11,292 nucleotides of DNA. Source: a bacterium (lineage in GTDB: Bacteria > DYJV01 > JALVYZ01). Location: contig JALVYZ010000241.1 in NCBI GenBank assembly GCA_027037705.1, forward strand, positions 1 through 11,292. Direction: 5' to 3'. The translations under genes were made by a program, and so were the position numbers. The stretch's first letter is position 1. Every line of letters begins with the position of its first letter. Of the stretch, positions 7,046 to 11,292 are shown in pieces. Below the pieces are notes generated by a model. That model searched no databases. It had not been told where the DNA came from and saw only the letters and a program-made list of their open reading frames with translations.

Positions 7046-7491
7046 TGATGAATAGGCCAGATTGGAATCAATATTTTATGGAAATTGCTGAGCTTGTTTC
7101 AAAACGCTCAACATGCTTAAGGAGAAAAGTTGGAGCTGTAATTGTAAAAGATAAAAGAATTCTATCCACTGGATATAATGGTGCTCCTTCTGGAATTAAA
7201 CATTGCTATGAAACAGGATGTTTAAGAGAAAAATTAAAGGTGCCATCTGGAGAAAGACACGAATTATGTAGAGGCCTTCATGCAGAACAAAATGCTATAA
7301 TTCAAGCAGCATACCATGGAGTAGAAATAAAAGGTTCAGTTTTATATTGTACAAATTTACCATGTATTATCTGTACAAAAATGCTCATTAATGCTGGTAT
7401 TATAAAAATTTATTATAAAGATGGTTATCCAGATAAATTATCAAAAGATATGCTTGATGAAGCAAAAATTGATTTAATAAAATTGGGGTAG
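7045..7491 (+). CDS. comEB: dCMP deaminase (ComEB family)
   Basis: This zinc enzyme deaminates dCMP to dUMP, the substrate of thymidylate synthase; the B. subtilis homologue is named ComEB for its position in the comE operon. With the start used here it has 148 residues, the usual size. Catalytic zinc ligands and proton donor are H79 and E81 in LHAEQNA, and C107 and C110 in PCIIC. C24, C54, H72 and C75 lie in the insert that binds a second zinc in dCMP deaminases. The [15 protein letters not shown] and GYNGAPSG motifs are typical. The start is ambiguous among TTG 7042, ATG 7045 and ATG 7048; I chose 7045 because its A is shared with the glyA TGA stop, a common coupling arrangement, while 7048 would give the family-typical MNRPDW start. 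No strong ribosome-binding site is visible. Confidence 0.93.
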   Translation: MMNRPDWNQYFMEIAELVSKRSTCLRRKVGAVIVKDKRILSTGYNGAPSGIKHCYETGCLREKLKVPSGERHELCRGLHAEQNAIIQAAYHGVEIKGSVLYCTNLPCIICTKMLINAGIIKIYYKDGYPDKLSKDMLDEAKIDLIKLG

Positions 7492-7498
7492 GAAAGTA

Positions 7499-8698
7499 AT
7501 GGCAAAATTTTTTAAATTTTTTAATAAAAAGAAAGATGATTTAAAAGAAACTATAAAAGAACTTGATAAAGCAAAATTAGAGCTTGCAAAAAGAGATATT
7601 AAAGATGAAATTTTAAAATTATTGGAAGAAACTGAAAAAAATATAGAAAATAAAAAAAAAAGTGACTATGAAGTATTAAAATTATATGAACAATTAAAAG
7701 AATTAAAAAAAAAAGTTAACAGCATATCTACAAATGAACTTTCAAATATTACCTATCAACATATAAAAAAAGAAAATAAATCTGGTTTATTCTCAAAATT
7801 AAAATCATTAAAAGATGGATTAACAAAAACCAGAAAAAATTTTATCTCAAAACTTGATAGGATACTACTTGGTAAAAAAGAGCTTGATGAAGATGTCATT
7901 GAACAACTTGAAGAGCTTTTAATTTCAAGTGATATTGGAGTAAAAACAACTTTATATTTAATTGAAAAAATAGAAGAGAGAATTTCAAGGGCTAAGCTTG
8001 ATGATGTAAAAGAAGTAAAAAATGCTTTAAAAGAGTATTTGTTAGAAATTCTTATGAAAAATCATTCAGAATTAATTTTTAATAGAAAACCATTTGTTAT
8101 AATGGTTGTTGGTGTTAACGGTACTGGAAAAACAACAACTATTGGTAAACTTGCAAATAAGTATAAAAATTCAGGAAAGAAAGTCTTACTTGCTGCTGCA
8201 GATACATTTAGAGCAGCTGCAATTGAACAACTTGAAGAATGGGCAAAAAGAGCTAACATTGATATTATAAAACAGAAAGAAGGCGCTGACCCTTCAGCAG
8301 TAGCATTTGATGCAGTAAAAGCAGCCCAAGCAAGAGATGTCGATGTGTTAATAATAGACACAGCAGGAAGACTTCATACTAAAGTCAATTTAATGGAAGA
8401 ATTAAAAAAAATGAAAAGAGTAATTAAAAAGGTAATCCCAGATGCTCCTCATGAAGTTTTACTTGTTTTAGATGCAAATACAGGACAAAATGCTATTAGT
8501 CAAACAAAGATGTTTAATGAAGCTCTTGATGTTACAGGGATTGTAATGACAAAACTTGATGGAACTGCAAAAGGTGGAATTGTTGTCGCTGTTACAAATG
8601 AATTTGGAATCCCAATAAGATATATTGGAGTGGGAGAGAAAATCGAAGATTTAAGAGAGTTTAATCCTAAAGAATTTGTCGAAGCAATATTGGAATAA
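7499..8698 (+). CDS. ftsY: Signal recognition particle receptor FtsY
   Basis: FtsY is the GTPase that docks the Ffh-RNA particle, with its ribosome and nascent membrane protein, at the Sec translocon. The 399-residue protein has a Lys/Phe-rich amphipathic start (MAKFFKFFNKKK), suited to membrane binding, and a Lys/Glu-rich coiled-coil A region to about residue 95. A helical N domain follows (about 100-190), then the GTPase G domain. The P-loop is GVNGTGKT (205-212), followed by DTFRAAA (235-241), DTAGR (287-291), TKLDGTAKGG (351-360) and GVGEKIEDL (377-385). There is no M domain, which separates it from Ffh. TAGGAAAG precedes the ATG closely, and the gap from comEB is seven bases. It abuts ruvX without spacing. 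Confidence 0.97.
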   Translation: MAKFFKFFNKKKDDLKETIKELDKAKLELAKRDIKDEILKLLEETEKNIENKKKSDYEVLKLYEQLKELKKKVNSISTNELSNITYQHIKKENKSGLFSKLKSLKDGLTKTRKNFISKLDRILLGKKELDEDVIEQLEELLISSDIGVKTTLYLIEKIEERISRAKLDDVKEVKNALKEYLLEILMKNHSELIFNRKPFVIMVVGVNGTGKTTTIGKLANKYKNSGKKVLLAAADTFRAAAIEQLEEWAKRANIDIIKQKEGADPSAVAFDAVKAAQARDVDVLIIDTAGRLHTKVNLMEELKKMKRVIKKVIPDAPHEVLLVLDANTGQNAISQTKMFNEALDVTGIVMTKLDGTAKGGIVVAVTNEFGIPIRYIGVGEKIEDLREFNPKEFVEAILE

Positions 8699-9121
8699 AT
8701 GAAAATCCTTGCTCTTGATGTAGGAACAAAAACTATTGGAATGGCTATTTCTGATAATTTAGGTGTCTTAGCTACTCCTGCTGGATGTTATAAAAGACAA
8801 ACTTTAAAGAAAGATTTAGAATTCTTTGATGAATATATTAAAAAAAATAATATTGATAGAGTTGTAGTTGGTTTTCCTGTATATTTAGATGGAAAAGAGA
8901 GTAAAATGACAAAGTTTGTAAGAAAATTTTATTATAAAATTAAAGATAGATGGGGAATTGAAGTAGAGTTATGGGATGAAAGGTTAACTACAGAAGAGGC
9001 TATTGAGATTTTAAAAGAAAAAAATATTAAAGATTATAAAGAAATAAAACAAAAAAAAGATGAAATTTCAGCAGCTTTAATTTTGAGAAGTTATCTTGAA
9101 GCTAAAAATAATAATTTTTAG
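8699..9121 (+). CDS. ruvX: RuvX/YqgF family nuclease (pre-16S rRNA processing or Holliday junction resolvase)
   Basis: YqgF/RuvX proteins have an RNase H-like fold and are linked to maturation of the 16S rRNA 5' end; some members resolve Holliday junctions. The 140-residue length is standard. Acidic active-site positions are visible: D7 in LALDVGTKTIG, the VVGFPVYLDGKES segment (56-68), D93-E94 in DERLTT, and D121 in the [16 protein letters not shown] end motif, where the family has an Asp before a small-residue pair. The ATG directly follows the ftsY TAA; GGAA (8692-8695) is only a weak ribosome-binding site, so coupling to ftsY is likely. The 3' end overlaps the mltG start by 26 bases. Next-door ruvX and mltG genes are common in bacteria, which supports both calls. 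Confidence 0.93.
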   Translation: MKILALDVGTKTIGMAISDNLGVLATPAGCYKRQTLKKDLEFFDEYIKKNNIDRVVVGFPVYLDGKESKMTKFVRKFYYKIKDRWGIEVELWDERLTTEEAIEILKEKNIKDYKEIKQKKDEISAALILRSYLEAKNNNF

Positions 9122-10082
9122 TATCTGTTTATTTATTGGTTTTCTTATAGTTATACTTCCTTTTATATATGTAACATATTACCCTGTTAATAAAGAGAAA
9201 AAAGAGGTAGAAATACCAAAAAATTTATCTACTAAAAAAGTATGTTATCTACTTCAAAGTAAAGAAGTTATCCCATCAGCAAAAATTCTTGAATTAATGA
9301 TAAAACTTTCTGGCAAAGAAAAATTCATAAAATATGGATTTTATGTTTTTCCTTCAAAAATTTCATATTATAAAATTTTTAATATATTAATAACAGGCAA
9401 ACAAAGGTTAATTAAATTTACAATTCCAGAGGGATTTAATCTTTACCAAATAGCAGAATTATTAGAGAAAAAAGGCTTTTTTAGCAAAAAGGAATTCCTT
9501 GATTTTTGTTTTAATAAAGAAAAAATAAAAAATTTTTTAAATAATGGAATTTCTATGGAAGGTTATTTATATCCAGATTCATATATTATTTCAAAAGCAA
9601 CTTCAGTAAGCAATGTAGTAAAAGTTATGAATGACAATTTTAAGAAGAAAATTGTTGATAGATTTTATATGGATATAATAAGGTCAAGATTCAGTTTAAA
9701 TGAAACTATAATTTTAGCTTCAATTATACAAAAAGAAACATATTACAAAAAAGAAATGCCAATAATTGCATCTGTTTTTATAAATAGATTAAAAAGAGGA
9801 ATGAGGTTACAAAGTGATCCTACTGTAATTTATGGAATATGGAAAGAATTTAAGGGGAAGTTAACAAAAAAAGAATTAAACAAATATACTCCATATAACA
9901 CTTATAAAATAAATGGACTTCCTCTCACTCCTATATGCAATCCAGGTTATTATGCTGTTTACTCAGTTTTACATCCTGCTAAGACCAATTATCTATACTT
10001 TGTTTCAACAAATAAAGGTTATCATGTTTTTTCAAAAACATATAGAGAACATCTTAAAAAAGTCAATATTTATCAAAGATGA
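9096..10082 (+). CDS. mltG: Endolytic murein transglycosylase MltG (YceG-like)
   Basis: MltG cuts nascent peptidoglycan strands at the inner membrane and so limits glycan chain length. The 328-residue protein has a short basic start and a membrane anchor at about residues 5-27, a LysM-like region up to about 150 ([16 protein letters not shown] at 112-127), and the YceG catalytic domain. The latter shows GYLYPDSY (156-163), the catalytic E214 in IIQKET, FINRL followed by [16 protein letters not shown]...[11 protein letters not shown], and [11 protein letters not shown] near the end. The residue two before the catalytic Glu is Q where E. coli has E, but the catalytic Glu itself is kept. The start is TTG at 9096, chosen because it gives a proper MKLK anchor and follows TGAGAAG closely; no in-frame ATG would preserve the membrane segment. 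The stop overlaps that of ppdK on the other strand by 10 bases. Confidence 0.93.
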   Translation: MKLKIIIFSICLFIGFLIVILPFIYVTYYPVNKEKKEVEIPKNLSTKKVCYLLQSKEVIPSAKILELMIKLSGKEKFIKYGFYVFPSKISYYKIFNILITGKQRLIKFTIPEGFNLYQIAELLEKKGFFSKKEFLDFCFNKEKIKNFLNNGISMEGYLYPDSYIISKATSVSNVVKVMNDNFKKKIVDRFYMDIIRSRFSLNETIILASIIQKETYYKKEMPIIASVFINRLKRGMRLQSDPTVIYGIWKEFKGKLTKKELNKYTPYNTYKINGLPLTPICNPGYYAVYSVLHPAKTNYLYFVSTNKGYHVFSKTYREHLKKVNIYQR

Positions 10083-11292
10083 ATTATTTTTGCTTGTGCA
10101 GCTGCTAATCTTGCAATAGGCACTCTATATGGCGAACAACTAACATAATTCATACCTACTTTGTGACAAAATTCAATAGAAGCAGGATCTCCACCATGTT
10201 CTCCACATATTCCTACTTTTAAATCAGGTCTTGTTTTTTTGCCTTTTTTTATCCCAATTTCTATAAGTTGTCCAACTCCTCCAGTATCAAGAGTTACAAA
10301 TGGATCCTTAGGTAATATTTTTTTCTCAACATATTCTTTTAAAAATTTTCCTGAATCATCTCTTGAAAATCCAAAGGTTGTTTGAGTTAAATCATTTGTC
10401 CCAAAAGAGAAAAATTCTGCATACTCAGCAATTTCATCAGCAGTTAAAGCTGCTCTTGGCAATTCTATCATTGTACCAATTTTATATTCAATTTTAGTGT
10501 TGTAATCATTCATTACTTTCTCGCAAATATTTTCAGTTATTTCTCTCAAAATTTTTAGCTCATTGTAATGTCCAACAAGAGGAATCATTATTTCAGGAAT
10601 AGCCTTAATCCCTTCTTTTGTTACTTCACATGCTGCTTCCATAATAGCATAAACTTGCATTTCATAAATTTCAGGAAATGTTATTCCAAGCCTACAACCT
10701 CGATGTCCGAGCATAGGATTAAATTCATGTAATTTTTCTGATAATTCTTTTATTTTTTCCACTTCCACTCCTAAATCTTTTGCTACTTCTTCCATTTCTT
10801 CTAAATTTTTAGGTAAAAATTCATGTAACGGTGGATCAAGTAGCCTTATTGTTACAGGTAATCCATCCATTGCTTTAAAAATTCCAATAAAATCCTCTTT
10901 TTGATATGGTTTAATTTTTGCAAGAGCTTTTTCTCTATCTTCTTTACTTTCTGCTAAAATCATTTCTCTAACTGCTATAATTCTATCTCCCTCAAAAAAC
11001 ATATGCTCAGTTCTGCATAGTCCAATACCTTCAGCACCAAATTTTCTTGCAATTTCTGCATCTTTAGGTGTATCAGCATTTGTTCTAACACCAAGAGTTC
11101 TTATTTCATCCACCCATTCCATAAATTCTCCAAATTCTCCAGTGAATTCTGGATGAATTGTTGGCATTTTACCTTCAATTACTTCTCCAGTGTTGCCATC
11201 AATAGTTAACCAATCTCCCTTTTTAAAAATCTTTCCATTTACATTCATCTGTTCTTTTTCATAATCAATTAAAAGTGCACCACAACCAACAA
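10073..11292 (-). CDS. ppdK: Pyruvate, phosphate dikinase, C-terminal part
   Basis: PPDK interconverts pyruvate, ATP and phosphate with phosphoenolpyruvate, AMP and pyrophosphate, serving glycolysis or gluconeogenesis in many anaerobes. The frame runs open to the right edge, so the N-terminal nucleotide-binding part lies beyond it. The first visible residues, VGCGALLID, are the end of the phosphohistidine domain; the Met encoded at 11246-11248 is internal. The PEP/pyruvate-binding barrel then follows: [70 protein letters not shown], the catalytic-cysteine loop CGEHGGDP, and the [17 protein letters not shown] ending. The HEFLP and GEHGGDP motifs and the [12 protein letters not shown] spacing favour PPDK over PEP synthase or enzyme I. 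No promoter is visible because the 5' end is outside. It converges on mltG with a 10-base overlap and no room for a terminator between the two. Confidence 0.96.
   Translation of the reverse strand, partial: VGCGALLIDYEKEQMNVNGKIFKKGDWLTIDGNTGEVIEGKMPTIHPEFTGEFGEFMEWVDEIRTLGVRTNADTPKDAEIARKFGAEGIGLCRTEHMFFEGDRIIAVREMILAESKEDREKALAKIKPYQKEDFIGIFKAMDGLPVTIRLLDPPLHEFLPKNLEEMEEVAKDLGVEVEKIKELSEKLHEFNPMLGHRGCRLGITFPEIYEMQVYAIMEAACEVTKEGIKAIPEIMIPLVGHYNELKILREITENICEKVMNDYNTKIEYKIGTMIELPRAALTADEIAEYAEFFSFGTNDLTQTTFGFSRDDSGKFLKEYVEKKILPKDPFVTLDTGGVGQLIEIGIKKGKKTRPDLKVGICGEHGGDPASIEFCHKVGMNYVSCSPYRVPIARLAAAQAKIIHL

Noticed and set aside
9729-9740. Possible loss of the MltG catalytic glutamate (IIQKET instead of IIEKET)
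   Set aside because: The replaced position is two residues before the catalytic Glu, which corresponds to E. coli E218 and is retained as E214.
9913-10119. + strand open frame across the end of mltG and into ppdK
   Set aside because: It is a frame-shifted shadow of the strongly conserved mltG C-terminus and the antisense strand of ppdK.

Overview
The window is strongly AT-rich bacterial chromosome carrying a dense run of housekeeping genes. Twelve protein genes and one structural RNA lie on the + strand, and one gene enters from the right on the - strand. A family 9 (heptosyltransferase-type) glycosyltransferase suggests a diderm with lipopolysaccharide or a similar surface glycan. RNase Y with a YmdB-type phosphoesterase, rather than anything RNase E-like, and a pyruvate, phosphate dikinase point away from the classical proteobacteria. 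The set fits a low-GC, probably anaerobic and possibly thermophilic diderm or candidate-phylum bacterium. The phylum cannot be fixed from the sequence alone.

Bases 1-1300: the 3' end of the glycosyltransferase gene is followed by a very good sigma-70-type promoter whose expected start point falls on the ATG of a short leucine-zipper protein (ZapB/TIGR02449-like). This gene overlaps zapA. Directly after zapA is a 6S RNA (ssrS), recognised from its fold and its core motif. Bases 1291-3625: rny (RNase Y) and ymdB overlap and form an RNA-decay and signalling pair. Bases 3626-5627: a short regulatory gap with a dyad, then acpP and fabF (fatty-acid synthesis) and rpiB (pentose phosphate pathway). 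Bases 5628-5776: the only other sizeable + strand gap, holding repeats and a dyad next to the glyA ribosome-binding site. Bases 5777-10082: glyA, comEB, ftsY, ruvX and mltG are packed with overlaps or gaps of only a few bases. Bases 10073-11292: the C-terminal part of ppdK on the - strand, whose stop overlaps the mltG stop tail to tail.

Functionally the block joins division (ZapB-like, ZapA), global transcription control (6S RNA), mRNA decay (RNase Y, YmdB), lipid synthesis (AcpP, FabF), one-carbon and thymidylate precursor supply (GlyA, dCMP deaminase), membrane protein targeting (FtsY), rRNA maturation or Holliday-junction resolution (RuvX) and peptidoglycan termination (MltG). It reads as a growth and envelope cluster. 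No mobile elements, CRISPR arrays, tRNAs or defence genes were seen, and no wholly new multi-gene system is evident. The most interesting parts are non-coding: the zapA-6S-rny junction and its competing RNA folds, a likely leaderless mRNA, and two operator-like dyads before acpP and glyA.
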